DNA from: Acidimicrobiia bacterium
GTDB lineage: Bacteria; Actinomycetota; Acidimicrobiia; Spongiisociales; UBA11373
Direction: 5' to 3'
Assembly: GCA_016215655.1 (NCBI GenBank)
Contig: JACRIT010000045.1
Span: forward strand, 1 to 49,008
Length of the DNA: 49,008 bases
The notes beneath the pieces are model-generated. The model was not told where the DNA came from, did no database searches, and saw only the letters and a program-made list of their open reading frames with translations. This document shows positions 1 to 8,807 of the stretch, one piece after another. Every line of letters starts with the position of its first letter. Position 1 is the stretch's first letter. Both the position numbers and the translations under genes were made by a program.

Positions 1-2
1 CC

Positions 3-1715
3 GAACCCGCCACCGGCACCCCGGGTTTGGCGGCAGGGATGCGGGCGTTGCGGCGCAGCCTGAGGCAGGACGAGCCGCTCGCCACCATCGAAGCCCGCCC
101 GGCGCGTCCCCAGGGCGACCTCGACGGTCTTCTCGGCGCCATCGACTCGTGGGCCTTCGGCGAGACGGTGCGGGTGAATGCTGCCGGACTGTTCCGGCTC
201 ATCAACGAGATCTGCTCACTCCGCGTCGACTCCGAGGCCCTTGCCGGGGCGGTCGCCAGACTCGCCCGTGCCCGGCTCGAGCCCGACGCCCTCAAGGAGG
301 AACTGAATGTGTTGGCGACGCTCGTGGAGAGCGCCGACAAGGCGCTTCTCGATCTGCAGTCACGAGCCGTCGACCTCGCCGCAGCTCCGTTGGCCGACAT
401 CACCTCCACCTTCACCCAGCTGGTTCGCTACGTCTCGCGCCGCGCCGGCAAGGAGGTGCGTTTCGAGATCGTGGGCGACGAACACGCCGTCGATCGCCAG
501 GTGCTGGAGCGGCTCTCCGATCCGCTGCGACATCTCGTGGTGAATGCGGTCCAGCACGGCATCGAGATCCCGGCGGAGCGCCAGGCCGCCGGCAAGCCTC
601 CCACGGCCACGCTGCTGCTCCATGCGGAGGTGCAGGACCATCGCCTTTCGATCGTGGTCGACGACGATGGGCGCGGCATCGACTGGGGTGCAGTGCGCAA
701 TACCGCTCTCCGACGTGGCCTGGTCAGCGCCGCCGCCGCCGACGACGTCGATGCTCTGCGCGCCCTGCTGTTCTCGCCGAACTTCTCCACTGCCCAGCCA
801 TCGGAGATGATCGGCGAGGGCCAGGGCCTGGCCACGGTGGCCGCTGCCGTCGAGGCCTTGCACGGCACCGTCATGCTCGAGACCACCGCCGGCGAAGGCA
901 CGAGGATCACCATCACGGTTCCCACGAGCCGGGCCCTCCAGGATGCGGTGCTGGTCTCGGCTGCGGGCCAGACCTGGGGGATTCCCGCCATCGCGGTGCT
1001 CGACCGGCTGCCGCTGCAGTCCGCGGGTGTCCACGACACCGGCGGGCGCCTGGAGATGACATGGAACGGATCACCGATCCCGGTGTTGTCCTTCGCCGAG
1101 GCTGTGGGATTGCGCGCCACCGCCGAGCCCACCCGGGTCGTTGTCGTCTCCACCTCGCTCGGTCCCACCGGATTCACGGTCTTCCGCGAACTTGGACGAC
1201 GCCAGGTGGCGGCCCGGGAGCTCGGCCCGATCCTCGAAGGGGTGCCGCATCTCACCGGTGCCGCAGTCCTCGGCGGTGGCGATGTGGTCGTGCTCGTCGA
1301 TCCCAATCGTCTCGCTTCCCAGGCTCGCTTGCCGCGCGACGCCGGACCGCGCTACCGCGTGCTCGTCATCGACGACTCGCGGGGCGCTCGCCAGGTGGTC
1401 GGCGGGGCGCTCGGGTCTGCCGGGTTCGAGGTCAATCTCGCTGCCAGTCCGACGGAGGCCCTGTCGGTGCTCGCCGACCAGGCGTTCGACGCCATCGTGA
1501 TGGACTACGTCCTGCCCACCATGGATGGGGCGACACTCGCCGGCCGGGTGCGCCAGCTCGGCATCAAGGTTCCGATCGTGATGCTGTCGGGGGCGGCGAC
1601 GGCCGAGGATCAGCGGAAGGCTCTCGCTGCCGGTGCCAACGCCTATCTCGACAAGGACGACTTGCGCCAGGGTGCGCTGGCTGCAGCGATCACGGAACTG
1701 ATCGCGGCGGCGTAG
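3..1715 (+). CDS. CheA-type histidine kinase fused to a response-regulator receiver (5' end outside window)
   Basis: The frame is open to the left edge, so the gene is probably cut; the first usable start inside is TTG at 27, used for numbering here. Residues about 160-300 form the HATPase domain of CheA (N-box NAVQHGIE at 173-180, DDDGRGID near 212, GEGQGLAT near 263). Residues about 303-435 look like the CheW-like coupling domain. Residues about 442-555 are a receiver with acidic pair D449/D450, phospho-acceptor D493 and K543. The Hpt domain carrying the phosphorylated histidine must lie upstream. Hybrids of this order are typical of chemosensory systems controlling taxis, type IV pili or other outputs; a pilin-like gene follows downstream, which may or may not be functionally related. 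Family assignment is firm, output unknown. Confidence 0.85.
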   Translation, partial: EPATGTPGLAAGMRALRRSLRQDEPLATIEARPARPQGDLDGLLGAIDSWAFGETVRVNAAGLFRLINEICSLRVDSEALAGAVARLARARLEPDALKEELNVLATLVESADKALLDLQSRAVDLAAAPLADITSTFTQLVRYVSRRAGKEVRFEIVGDEHAVDRQVLERLSDPLRHLVVNAVQHGIEIPAERQAAGKPPTATLLLHAEVQDHRLSIVVDDDGRGIDWGAVRNTALRRGLVSAAAADDVDALRALLFSPNFSTAQPSEMIGEGQGLATVAAAVEALHGTVMLETTAGEGTRITITVPTSRALQDAVLVSAAGQTWGIPAIAVLDRLPLQSAGVHDTGGRLEMTWNGSPIPVLSFAEAVGLRATAEPTRVVVVSTSLGPTGFTVFRELGRRQVAARELGPILEGVPHLTGAAVLGGGDVVVLVDPNRLASQARLPRDAGPRYRVLVIDDSRGARQVVGGALGSAGFEVNLAASPTEALSVLADQAFDAIVMDYVLPTMDGATLAGRVRQLGIKVPIVMLSGAATAEDQRKALAAGANAYLDKDDLRQGALAAAITELIAAA

Positions 1716-1750
1716 GCGGCTGGCAATTGGTGATCGGCCGGAGCGGGACA

Positions 1751-1778
1751 CGCGATTCGCGATTCGCAATTCGTCAGA
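1751..1778. repeat. heptamer array ending in TCAGA
   Basis: Three 7-bp units of CGCRATT (1751-1771) run into TCAGA at 1774-1778. A further weak 7-bp periodicity (GGGTACC and GGGTGCC type) follows at about 1812-1828. The sequence just after TCAGA shares CGAAGGGCGA with the reverse complement of the element near 39020-39050. It lies in the 310-bp spacer 1716-2025, which otherwise contains no gene I can support. Confidence 0.75.
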
Positions 1779-1881
1779 CGGCAAGACCGAAGGGCGAGGG
1801 TCGAGCGGGTCGGGTACCGGGTGCCGGGACGAGATGTCAGGACGCCCTCGTGTACCCGGGATACTCAAGGTCGTCGCTTCC

Positions 1882-1930
1882 TGGTGCCTAGTGCCTGGGG
1901 ACTGGAGACGGGCGACTGGAGACTTCCTGT
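1882..1930. repeat. heptamer array, TGGTGCC changing to TGGAGAC
   Basis: Six units in one unbroken 7-bp phase begin as TGGTGCC and TAGTGCC, pass through TGGGGAC and end as TGGAGAC (1882-1923). A TCCTGTCTGA tail follows. The array occupies the middle of the spacer before the pilin-like gene. Confidence 0.75.
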
Positions 1931-2001
1931 CTGACTAGCCCCCACGCGCCCTCGAGATCCTCACCGTTCGGGCTCAATGGCGGTGCGGCCCGTGCCGATC
2001 A

Positions 2002-2021
2002 CCTCGATTCATTCGAGGGGG
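2002..2021 (+). promoter_or_regulatory. hairpin covering the Shine-Dalgarno of the pilin-like gene
   Basis: CCTCGA (2002-2007), a five-base loop and TCGAGG (2013-2018) form a 6-bp stem. The right arm contains the GAGGGGG ribosome-binding sequence (2015-2021) that precedes GTG 2026, so folding would occlude it. Regulation by this stem is inference. Confidence 0.4.
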
Positions 2022-2025
2022 TCTC

Positions 2026-2493
2026 GTGCGGCGACTGCGGCAGTCCGATGGATTCACATTGATCGAACTGATGGTGGTGATCATGATCATCGCCGTGCTG
2101 GTCGCGATCGGTCTGCCGACGTACTTGCGCTTCCGCTCCCATGCCCAGGACTCCTCCGCCCAGCAGTCGCTGGCGGTGTCGCAGAAGGCGACCTTCGGCA
2201 TCGCCCTGCAGGAGGACGGCTATCCGGACTCCGCCACCCTGGTGGCGACAATGCCCTCGTTCGAGGCGTCCCGGGACTGGATCGACGGCGTCACCTCCTC
2301 CACCGGTCCCAACGAGGTCTCGCTCCAGGACGACGCCGGGGGACGGGAACTGGCGATGGCGGTGAGGTCCCTCTCCGGCTCGTGTTTCTACCTGCGGGTT
2401 TCACTCGACGGCCCCCCGGCACGCCGCGTGGTTTCCCACCCTGCCACCTGCGCCGGACAGGACTACGTAGATGGAGCGGATACGGGCTGGTGA
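2026..2493 (+). CDS. type IV pilin-like / pseudopilin protein
   Basis: A 155-residue protein starting at GTG 2026 behind a GAGGGGG ribosome-binding site. The N-terminus is a class III signal: short basic leader, G9 then F10, with the mature end FTLIELMVV followed by about 20 hydrophobic residues and PTYLRF, the classic type IV pilin helix with Glu at mature position 5. A prepilin peptidase should cut between G9 and F10. The C-terminal half holds two Cys that could form the usual pilin disulfide. No pilus assembly genes are adjacent, so it may be a minor pilin or pseudopilin whose machinery is elsewhere. Confidence 0.85.
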   Translation: MRRLRQSDGFTLIELMVVIMIIAVLVAIGLPTYLRFRSHAQDSSAQQSLAVSQKATFGIALQEDGYPDSATLVATMPSFEASRDWIDGVTSSTGPNEVSLQDDAGGRELAMAVRSLSGSCFYLRVSLDGPPARRVVSHPATCAGQDYVDGADTGW

Positions 2494-2536
2494 GGTACGG
2501 CGCGGGCTGCCTCCCGAATCACACCCGTGCCATTCC

Positions 2537-2542
2537 TACACT
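2537..2542 (+). promoter_or_regulatory. -10 hexamer TACACT, leaderless spacing
   Basis: TACACT ends 6 bp before GTG 2549, with no Shine-Dalgarno between them. Transcription would start at or next to the start codon, the layout of leaderless actinobacterial messages. Confidence 0.6.
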
Positions 2543-2548
2543 CGCCTC

Positions 2549-4735
2549 GTGCCCGAGTCCACCCTCTTCGACGAGCTCAATCCGTCCCAGCGCGAGGCCG
2601 TCGCCGCCACCGATGGTCCTGTGCTCGTCGTTGCCGGCGCGGGTTCGGGCAAGACCCGGGTGCTCACCTATCGGGTCGCCCATCTGATCCGTGACCTGGA
2701 CGTGTCGCCCTACGGGATCCTGGCGATCACGTTCACGAACAAGGCCGCCGACGAGATGAAGGAACGGGTGGCACGACTCGTCGGCGGCGTCGCCCGCGGC
2801 ATGTGGGTCTCCACCTTTCACTCGGCGTGCGTGCGCATCCTGCGTCGTGACGCCCCGATGCTCGGCTACAAGTCGGGCTTTTCGATCTACGACGACATCG
2901 ATGCCCGCCGGCTCGTCGAGTGGTGCGTGCGGGACCTCGATCTCGATCCGAAACGGTTCCCTCCGAAGAGCATCCGGGCCGCCATCAGCAACGCCAAGAA
3001 CGAGCTCGTCGACTTCGAGACATTTCGGGACCGGGGGAGCGGCATCTACCACGAGAAGGTCTCAGACGTCTACCGCATGTACCAGCAGCGGTTGCTCGAA
3101 GCCTCGGCCATGGACTTCGACGATCTGCTCATGGTCACCGTCGAGCTGTTCGGGGCCTTCCCCAAGGTGCTCGACCACTACCAGGACCGGTTCCGCTACA
3201 TCCTCGTGGACGAGTACCAGGACACGAACCACGCCCAGTACCGCCTCGTGCAGCTCCTCGCCGCCAAGCATCGCAACCTCTGCGTCGTCGGCGACTCCGA
3301 TCAGAGCATCTATGCCTTCCGCGGCGCCGACATTCGCAACATCCTCGAGTTCGAGCGCGACTACCCCGACGCCACGGTGATCGTGCTCGATCGGAACTAC
3401 CGATCGACCCAGACGATTCTCGACGCCGCCAATGCAGTCATCTCCAACAACCCGGGACGCAAGCCGAAGCATCTGTGGACCGACCTCGGGGAGGGTTCGC
3501 CGATCACCGTCTACCGGGCAGAGGACGAACACGACGAAGCCGCCTTCATCGCCGAGCGGATCGGGTCGCTGGAGGACGAAGGCCTCTCCCGATCCGACAC
3601 CGCCGTGTTCTATCGCACGCATGCCCAATCCCGGGTGATCGAAGAGGTGTTCGTCCGGTACGGGGTGCCGTATCAGGTGATCGGCGGCCCCAAGTTCTAC
3701 GACCGGCGCGAGATCAAAGACGTGATGGCCTACCTCAAAGCCATCGTGAATCCCGCGGACACGGTGGCGATGAAGCGAATCATCAACGTGCCGAAGCGGG
3801 GAATCGGAGACACGTCGGTGGGCCACCTCGATCGTGCTGCGGAGGCCGAGCGCATCACCTTCTACGAGGCCGTGCAGCGCGCCGGCGGGAACCCGCGCCT
3901 CGCCGGCAGGGCCGCCAATGCTCTTGCCGAATTCGTGGCCCTGATGAATCTGCTCGTGGCCGCGGCGGCGGACGGCCCGAAGGCGGTGCTCCAGGCGATC
4001 CTCGATGACACCGGGTACGTGCGCGAGCTGGAGCAGGAAGGGAGCATCGAGGCGCTCAGTCGGGTCGAGAACCTCCGCGAGTTGCTGTCGGTCGCCGCCG
4101 AGTTCGAGGAGCGGGGACCATCGATGGACCTCGGCGACGAGACCTGGGAAGACATGCCGGGACTGCGCAGACTGGAGAAGTTCCTCGAATCCACGGCGCT
4201 CGTATCCGACGTCGATGCGCTCGAGTCGTCGGGCGTCGTGACGCTGATGACCCTCCACAATGCCAAGGGCCTCGAATTCCCGGTGATATTCCTCGTCGGG
4301 CTCGAAGAGGGTGTCTTCCCCCACATGCGGAGTCTCGGCGATCCGGCCGAACTCGAAGAGGAGCGCCGCCTCGCCTACGTCGGCATCACCCGGGCGAAGC
4401 GATTCCTGTTCCTCACCTACGCCACGACCCGCAACCTCTTCGGTGCGACGAACTACAACTCGCCGAGCCGGTTCCTCGACGAGATCCCCGCCGTACTCGT
4501 GGCCGAGGCCGACACCCGTCCCCGCCGTCGCGATCGGGAGACGTCGACGGAGCCCCGGGCGACCCTGTCGGGTGAGAATGTCGGCCGCGGAGACCGCATT
4601 CGTCACAAGCAGTGGGGCGTCGGAACCGTGGTCTCGGTCGCCGGGAGCGGAGACCGCGCCGAAGCCGTGGTGCGATTCGACGATGCCGGGGAGAAGCGCC
4701 TCTTGCTGGCGTGGGCTCCGCTGGAAAAGGCTTGA
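2549..4735 (+). CDS. pcrA: ATP-dependent DNA helicase PcrA/UvrD
   Basis: A superfamily 1A 3'-5' helicase for repair and clearing of replication blocks. From GTG 2549 (728 residues) the Walker A AGAGSGKT lies at 29-36, the DEYQD box at 221-225, followed by motif III (DSDQSIYAFRGAD), motif IV (LDRNYRS), motif V (TLHNAKGLEFPVIF) and motif VI (ITRAKRFLFLTY). The last ~60 residues (GDRIRHKQWGVGTVV onward) are the Tudor-like RNA-polymerase-binding tail typical of PcrA. An ATG at 2471 is in frame but would add 26 atypical residues and skip the TACACT -10 box, so GTG 2549 is preferred. It is monocistronic by spacing. Confidence 0.95.
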   Translation: MPESTLFDELNPSQREAVAATDGPVLVVAGAGSGKTRVLTYRVAHLIRDLDVSPYGILAITFTNKAADEMKERVARLVGGVARGMWVSTFHSACVRILRRDAPMLGYKSGFSIYDDIDARRLVEWCVRDLDLDPKRFPPKSIRAAISNAKNELVDFETFRDRGSGIYHEKVSDVYRMYQQRLLEASAMDFDDLLMVTVELFGAFPKVLDHYQDRFRYILVDEYQDTNHAQYRLVQLLAAKHRNLCVVGDSDQSIYAFRGADIRNILEFERDYPDATVIVLDRNYRSTQTILDAANAVISNNPGRKPKHLWTDLGEGSPITVYRAEDEHDEAAFIAERIGSLEDEGLSRSDTAVFYRTHAQSRVIEEVFVRYGVPYQVIGGPKFYDRREIKDVMAYLKAIVNPADTVAMKRIINVPKRGIGDTSVGHLDRAAEAERITFYEAVQRAGGNPRLAGRAANALAEFVALMNLLVAAAADGPKAVLQAILDDTGYVRELEQEGSIEALSRVENLRELLSVAAEFEERGPSMDLGDETWEDMPGLRRLEKFLESTALVSDVDALESSGVVTLMTLHNAKGLEFPVIFLVGLEEGVFPHMRSLGDPAELEEERRLAYVGITRAKRFLFLTYATTRNLFGATNYNSPSRFLDEIPAVLVAEADTRPRRRDRETSTEPRATLSGENVGRGDRIRHKQWGVGTVVSVAGSGDRAEAVVRFDDAGEKRLLLAWAPLEKA

Positions 4736-4746
4736 GCGCGCCCGGA

Positions 4747-4787
4747 TAGGCTCACCCGGGATCGGGCGTCGGCCCGCGAGGGGCCGA
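4747..4787 (+). promoter_or_regulatory. putative -10 and leader hairpin before mgtC-like gene
   Basis: TAGGCT at 4747-4752 could be a -10. Downstream, TCGGCCC (4769-4775) and GGGCCGA (4781-4787) form a 7-bp stem with a 5-nt loop. It may instead terminate pcrA. Either reading is inference. Confidence 0.35.
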
Positions 4788-4842
4788 TGGGTGATCGAGT
4801 CCGTGACCGGTCTGCGCTCGCCCTGAACGAGGAGGTTTCGCC

Positions 4843-5487
4843 ATGGTCGACCTGGGAGATGCGACGTTGCGGCTCCTTGCCGCGGCGGCACTGTCGGGCG
4901 TCATCGGGTTCGAACGCGAGGTGGCGCAGAAGGCCGCCGGCCTCAGGACCCACATGCTCGTCGGCCTCGGCGCAGGACTGTTCACCCTGCTCGGTATCAA
5001 CGGCTTCGTGGGCTCCGATCCGGCGCGCGTCGCCGCCCAGGTGGTCGCCGGCGTGGGCTTTCTCGGCGCCGGCGCCATCTTCCGCCACGGGGCGACGGTG
5101 CGCGGTCTCACCACTGCCGCCGGACTGTGGACGGCGGCGGCGGTCGGCATGGCCGCAGGACTCGGGGAGTTCGCCGTGGCGGTGGTGGCCACCGGAGTCG
5201 CTCTCATCGTGCTCTATGTGGTCGGGGTCGTGCAATGGCTGGCCCGGGGGAGGCGGCAGATGGCCACCGCCCATCTCGAGGTGAAGCTCACCGATCCCCA
5301 CGAGGTGGCCTCGCTCTCCGCCGAGGCGCAACGCCTGGTGGCTCCGGTGGGCCAGGTGATCATCCATGAGATCGCCGTCGGCAAGGCTCTGGTCCGGGTC
5401 AGCGCCCAACCCCGAGAGGCCGGTGACCTGATGGTGCGCCTCCAGGCCCACCCCGGCGTGGAGCGGGTGACAAGGCTGGATGTCTAG
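4843..5487 (+). CDS. MgtC/SapB-family membrane protein
   Basis: A 214-residue protein starting at ATG 4843 behind GAGGAGG. The first ~130 residues are the MgtC domain: hydrophobic helices with the family signatures GFEREVAQKAAGLRTHMLVGLGA and VAGVGFLGAGAI followed by VRGLTTAAGLWTAAAVGMAAG. The remaining ~75 residues are a soluble ACT-like tail. MgtC proteins modulate intracellular survival, Mg2+-limited growth and F-type ATPase in pathogens; the physiological role in environmental actinobacteria is unclear, and transport has not been established for the family. It sits alone between pcrA and a metabolic operon, so context gives no further hint. Confidence 0.9.
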   Translation: MVDLGDATLRLLAAAALSGVIGFEREVAQKAAGLRTHMLVGLGAGLFTLLGINGFVGSDPARVAAQVVAGVGFLGAGAIFRHGATVRGLTTAAGLWTAAAVGMAAGLGEFAVAVVATGVALIVLYVVGVVQWLARGRRQMATAHLEVKLTDPHEVASLSAEAQRLVAPVGQVIIHEIAVGKALVRVSAQPREAGDLMVRLQAHPGVERVTRLDV

Positions 5488-5491
5488 AGGA

Positions 5492-5577
5492 GTCTCCAGT
5501 CTCCGGTCTCCAACCGACACCGTTCACGGAGTGTCCGCCCAATTACGAATCGCGAATTGCGCATTGCGCATTGCGCA
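5492..5577. repeat. two heptamer arrays, GTCTCCA type and AATTGCG/CATTGCG type
   Basis: Three GTCTCCA-like units (5492-5512) start 5 bp after the mgtC-like stop. After 28 bp comes a second array of five units (5541-5575) in one phase, going from AATTACG through AATTGCG to CATTGCG. Words match those used in other spacers of the window (GTCTCCA at 47414, AATTGCG at 39051 and 47569). Confidence 0.75.
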
Positions 5578-5609
5578 TCCGTTCCCGCCAGGGCCTGATC
5601 GCCAACAGG

Positions 5610-5615
5610 TAACCT
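5610..5615 (+). promoter_or_regulatory. -10 hexamer TAACCT
   Basis: TAACCT ends 9 bp before ATG 5625 and no Shine-Dalgarno intervenes, suggesting a leaderless or near-leaderless transcript for the mutase-sucCD operon. Confidence 0.45.
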
Positions 5616-5624
5616 TCTGGCCCA

Positions 5625-6017
5625 ATGTCCCGTCGCATCCTCATCGCCAAGCCCGGGCTCGACGGGCATGACCGCGGGGCCAAGGTGATCGCCCGGGCGC
5701 TGCGCGACGCGGGCAACGAGATCGTGTACTCCGGGTTGCACCAGACCCCGGAACAGATCGTCGAGACGGCGCTCCAGGAGGACGTCGCCGGCATCGGTCT
5801 GTCGGTGCTCTCGGGGGCGCACATGACCTTGTTTCCGCGGGTCGTCGAGCTCCTCCGGGAGCGCGACGCCTCCGACATCGTCGTGTTCGGCGGCGGGATC
5901 ATCCCCGCGGCCGACATCCCGGTGCTCAAGGCCGCCGGTCTCGCCGAGATCTTCACCCCAGGCACGCCGCTCGCCGACGTCGTCGCCTGGGTCGACGCCA
6001 ACATCCCGGGCCACTGA
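5625..6017 (+). CDS. cobalamin-binding subunit of a methylmalonyl-CoA-type mutase
   Basis: A 130-residue single domain matching the C-terminal B12-binding domain of acyl-CoA mutases. The base-off cobalamin motif DGHDRG (DxHxxG) sits near residues 11-16, followed by LSVLSGAH and the FGGGIIP loop. Stand-alone small subunits pair with a separate catalytic subunit, which is not in this window. Substrate (methylmalonyl-, ethylmalonyl- or isobutyryl-CoA) cannot be told from this domain alone. sucC begins 2 bp after its stop, so it is almost certainly co-transcribed with succinyl-CoA synthetase; succinyl-CoA, the product of methylmalonyl-CoA mutase, is the substrate of SucCD, which favours methylmalonyl-CoA. 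Confidence 0.88.
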   Translation: MSRRILIAKPGLDGHDRGAKVIARALRDAGNEIVYSGLHQTPEQIVETALQEDVAGIGLSVLSGAHMTLFPRVVELLRERDASDIVVFGGGIIPAADIPVLKAAGLAEIFTPGTPLADVVAWVDANIPGH

Positions 6018-6019
6018 CG

Positions 6020-7159
6020 ATGGATCTCTTCGAGTTCCAGGGCAAGTCGCTGTTCGCCCGGGCCGGCATCCCCGTTCCCGCGGGCAGGGTGGCGCGGACG
6101 GCGGAGGAGGCGCGTTCCGCCGCAGCCGAGCTCGGTGGGGTCGTGGTGGTGAAGGCCCAGGTGCAGGTCGGTGGCCGGGGCAAGGCCGGCGGTATCAAGG
6201 TGGCCAAGGATCCCGAGGAGGCGTTCGCCCACGCCTCCACCATTCTCGGGATGGACATCAAGGGCCACACCGTGCGTCTCGTATGGGTGGAGCGGGCCTC
6301 CGACATCGCCGCCGAGTACTACGTGTCGTTCACCCTCGATCGCGCCGCCCGCAAGCATCTGGCGATGGTCTCGGCCCGGGGAGGCATGGACATCGAAGCG
6401 GTCGCCCGGGAGACCCCGGACGCCCTCGCCCGGATGCACATCGATCCGGTCATCGGACTCACCGCCTGGCAGGCGTCGGAACTGGTGTACCGGGCGGGAC
6501 TGGATCGGCCGACGGCGCGCAAGTCGGCGGCAATGCTCCAGGCCCTGTATCGGGCGGTCGTCGATCTCGATTGCGACCTCGTCGAGGTGAATCCGCTCAT
6601 CAAGACCTCGTCCGGTGACATCGTCGCCCTCGACGCCAAGGTGACGCTCGACGGCAATGCCTTCTTCCGTCACCCCGAGTTCGAGTCGTTTCGCGAGGCA
6701 TTCACGCCGGATCCGATCGAGGAGATGGCCCGCCAACGCGACCTGAATTTCATCAAGCTCGAAGGATCCGTGGGCATCATCGGCAACGGCGCCGGCCTCG
6801 TCATGTCCACGCTCGACGTCGTCTCGCTCGTGGGTGGCAGGGCCGCCAATTTCCTCGACGTCGGCGGCGGCGCCGGCGCCGAGACGATCAGCAACGCCCT
6901 CGACGTGCTCACGCACGATCCCTCGGTGCGTTCGGTGCTCATCAATATCTTCGGGGGGATCACGCGTTGCGATCTCGTGGCTCAGGGAATCGCCGAAGCC
7001 ATCGCCCAACGCACACTTCCCTGGCCGATCGTGGTCCGTCTCGACGGCACCAACGCCACCGAGGGCCGAGCGATCCTGGCGGGCATCCAATCGGACAGGG
7101 TGCATCCGTCGGCGACGATGCGAGCCGCCGCGGAGCGTGCCGTGGAGTTGGCGAGATGA
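6020..7159 (+). CDS. sucC: succinyl-CoA synthetase (ADP-forming) beta subunit
   Basis: A 379-residue protein beginning [12 protein letters not shown], the standard SucC N-terminus, with an ATP-grasp domain ([19 protein letters not shown]) in the first ~230 residues and a C-terminal CoA-ligase domain containing the [11 protein letters not shown] and NFLDVGGGA loops and [10 protein letters not shown]. It works with SucD to interconvert succinyl-CoA and succinate with nucleotide phosphorylation in the TCA cycle. Start ATG 6020 is 2 bp after the mutase subunit, with no clear Shine-Dalgarno, so translation is probably coupled. Confidence 0.95.
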   Translation: MDLFEFQGKSLFARAGIPVPAGRVARTAEEARSAAAELGGVVVVKAQVQVGGRGKAGGIKVAKDPEEAFAHASTILGMDIKGHTVRLVWVERASDIAAEYYVSFTLDRAARKHLAMVSARGGMDIEAVARETPDALARMHIDPVIGLTAWQASELVYRAGLDRPTARKSAAMLQALYRAVVDLDCDLVEVNPLIKTSSGDIVALDAKVTLDGNAFFRHPEFESFREAFTPDPIEEMARQRDLNFIKLEGSVGIIGNGAGLVMSTLDVVSLVGGRAANFLDVGGGAGAETISNALDVLTHDPSVRSVLINIFGGITRCDLVAQGIAEAIAQRTLPWPIVVRLDGTNATEGRAILAGIQSDRVHPSATMRAAAERAVELAR

Positions 7160-7187
7160 GCCAGCGGGCCGAACGACGGAGACTGCC

Positions 7188-8060
7188 TTGAGCATCTACA
7201 TCGACGCCTCCACTCGCCTGCTCGTCCAGGGTCTCACCGGGGCTCAGGGCCGTTTTCATGGGCTGCGCAACCGGGCCTCGGGGACCAACCTCGTCGCCGG
7301 GGTGACCCCGGGCAAGGGGGGCACGGACGTCGAAGGGGTGCCGATCTTCGACAGCGTGGCCCAGGCGGTCGCCGCCACCGGCGCCAACACGTCGATGGTT
7401 TTCGTGCCGCCGGCCTTTGCGGCCGATGGCATTCTCGAGGCGGCGGCCGAACCCGGCATCGACCTGATCGTGGCGATCACCGAGGGGATACCGGCGCATG
7501 ACGAAGCCCGCGTCTTCAACTACCTCAAGCAGACCAGCCGGGTCGCTCTCATCGGCCCCAACTGTCCCGGCGTGATCTCCCCGGGGAAGTGCAATGTCGG
7601 CATCACCCCGCACGAGATCACCCTTCCGGGCAGCGTCGGCGTCGTGTCGCGTTCGGGCACGCTCACCTATCAGGCGATCCATGAGCTCACCCAGCGGGGA
7701 ATCGGCCAATCCACGTGCGTCGGGATCGGCGGGGATCCGGTTCCGGGAACGTCGTTCGTCGACGTGTTGCAGCGGTTCCAGGCCGATCCGGAGACCGCGG
7801 CAGTCGTGATGATCGGAGAGATCGGCGGGAGCGCCGAGGAGGAGGCGGCGCGGTTCATCCGTGATCACCTCACGAAGCCGGTCGTCGGCTACATCGCCGG
7901 GGTCACCGCCCCCGCCGGCAAGAAGATGGGCCACGCCGGGGCGATCATCTCCGGATCCTCGGGCACCGCCCAGGCGAAGCAGGCGGCGTTGCGCGAGGCC
8001 GGGGTGACGGTGGTCGACGATCCGACACTGCTCGGCGAAGCGGTGGCCAAGCTGCTGTAG
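7188..8060 (+). CDS. sucD: succinyl-CoA synthetase alpha subunit
   Basis: A 290-residue protein, the usual SucD length if translation begins at TTG 7188 (start [15 protein letters not shown]). GGAG about 8 bp upstream supports that start. The N-terminal CoA-binding Rossmann fold carries [12 protein letters not shown]; the phosphohistidine loop is [17 protein letters not shown] near residues 243-259. Partner of the SucC subunit encoded 28 bp upstream. The open frame continues far upstream in sucC, but those residues have no SucD character. Confidence 0.93.
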   Translation: MSIYIDASTRLLVQGLTGAQGRFHGLRNRASGTNLVAGVTPGKGGTDVEGVPIFDSVAQAVAATGANTSMVFVPPAFAADGILEAAAEPGIDLIVAITEGIPAHDEARVFNYLKQTSRVALIGPNCPGVISPGKCNVGITPHEITLPGSVGVVSRSGTLTYQAIHELTQRGIGQSTCVGIGGDPVPGTSFVDVLQRFQADPETAAVVMIGEIGGSAEEEAARFIRDHLTKPVVGYIAGVTAPAGKKMGHAGAIISGSSGTAQAKQAALREAGVTVVDDPTLLGEAVAKLL

Positions 8061-8144
8061 TCATCAGTCATCAGCCATCAGTCAGAGCGCGTGTCGGTCC
8101 CCGGCGCGTCTTCGACCGAGGACCGATGACTGAAGACTCCTGAC
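8061..8144. repeat. heptamer array pair, TCATCAG type, with TCAGA core
   Basis: Three units (TCATCAG twice, then CCATCAG, 8061-8081) start at the first base after the sucD stop and run directly into TCAGA (8082-8086). A core of ~37 bp follows, beginning CAGAGCGCGTGTCGGTCC. A right arm of partly complementary units (CGATGAC, TGAAGAC, TCCTGAC; 8124-8144) leads straight into the udk -10 box. Confidence 0.8.
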
Positions 8145-8150
8145 TAGCCT
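8145..8150 (+). promoter_or_regulatory. -10 hexamer TAGCCT, leaderless spacing
   Basis: TAGCCT ends 6 bp before ATG 8157 of uridine kinase and abuts the preceding heptamer arm. There is no Shine-Dalgarno. Confidence 0.6.
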
Positions 8151-8156
8151 CCGCCT

Positions 8157-8807
8157 ATGCCCTTCTCCGGATCCGCATCGTGGCCGAAGGCGGGGACGCT
8201 GATCATCGGAATCGCCGGTGGTTCGGGTTCGGGCAAGACCACGATCGCGGAGTCGATCGTGCAGGCCATCGGCACCGACTCGGTGGCGCTGATCCAACAG
8301 GATGCCTACTACCGCGACCAGACCGATCTCCCTCTCGAGGAGCGGGCGAAGGTCAACTACGACCACCCCGACTCGATGGAGACCGAGTTGTTGATCGCCC
8401 ATCTCGAGAGCCTGATGGCTGGTCGCCCCATCGATCGTCCGGTGTACGACTTCACGATCCACAACCGGTCGAAGGAGACGGTGCGGGTCGAGCCACGCCG
8501 GGTGGTCATCCTGGAGGGGATCCTTGTGCTGTACGAGCCCGAGCTGCGGGCACTCATGGGACTCAAGGTCTACGTCGATACCGACGCCGACCTGCGCCTC
8601 GCCCGGCGGTGGGAGCGTGACATCACCGAGCGGGGGCGCACCTTCGAGTCGGTGCGCGATCAATACCTGCACACCGTTCGCCCGATGCATTTGCAGTTCG
8701 TCGAGCCCTCGAAGCGCTATGCGGACATCGTGATCCCCGAGGGTTACAACCAGAGCGCGGTGGGAACGGTGATCTCGATGATCCGGGACGTGGTGCGGAC
8801 GGTATGA
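8157..8807 (+). CDS. udk: uridine kinase
   Basis: A 216-residue P-loop kinase that phosphorylates uridine and cytidine in pyrimidine salvage. Walker A GGSGSGKTT lies near residues 21-29; DAYYRDQTDL, NYDHPDS (nucleoside-binding) and the lid RRWERDITERGRTFESV are all present and family length is normal. The message looks leaderless. Its last four bases overlap the start of the next lipoprotein gene (ATGA). A 30-bp sequence like its 3' end recurs downstream of that lipoprotein gene (see 9799-9828). Confidence 0.93.
   Translation: MPFSGSASWPKAGTLIIGIAGGSGSGKTTIAESIVQAIGTDSVALIQQDAYYRDQTDLPLEERAKVNYDHPDSMETELLIAHLESLMAGRPIDRPVYDFTIHNRSKETVRVEPRRVVILEGILVLYEPELRALMGLKVYVDTDADLRLARRWERDITERGRTFESVRDQYLHTVRPMHLQFVEPSKRYADIVIPEGYNQSAVGTVISMIRDVVRTV

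Noticed and set aside
2471-2548. N-terminal extension of PcrA from ATG 2471
   Set aside because: The 26 extra residues overlap the pilin-like gene end and are unlike PcrA; the -10 box and GTG 2549 fit better.
3062-4891. 609-codon minus-strand frame across pcrA
   Set aside because: Antisense shadow of a well-supported helicase gene; composition is not protein-like.
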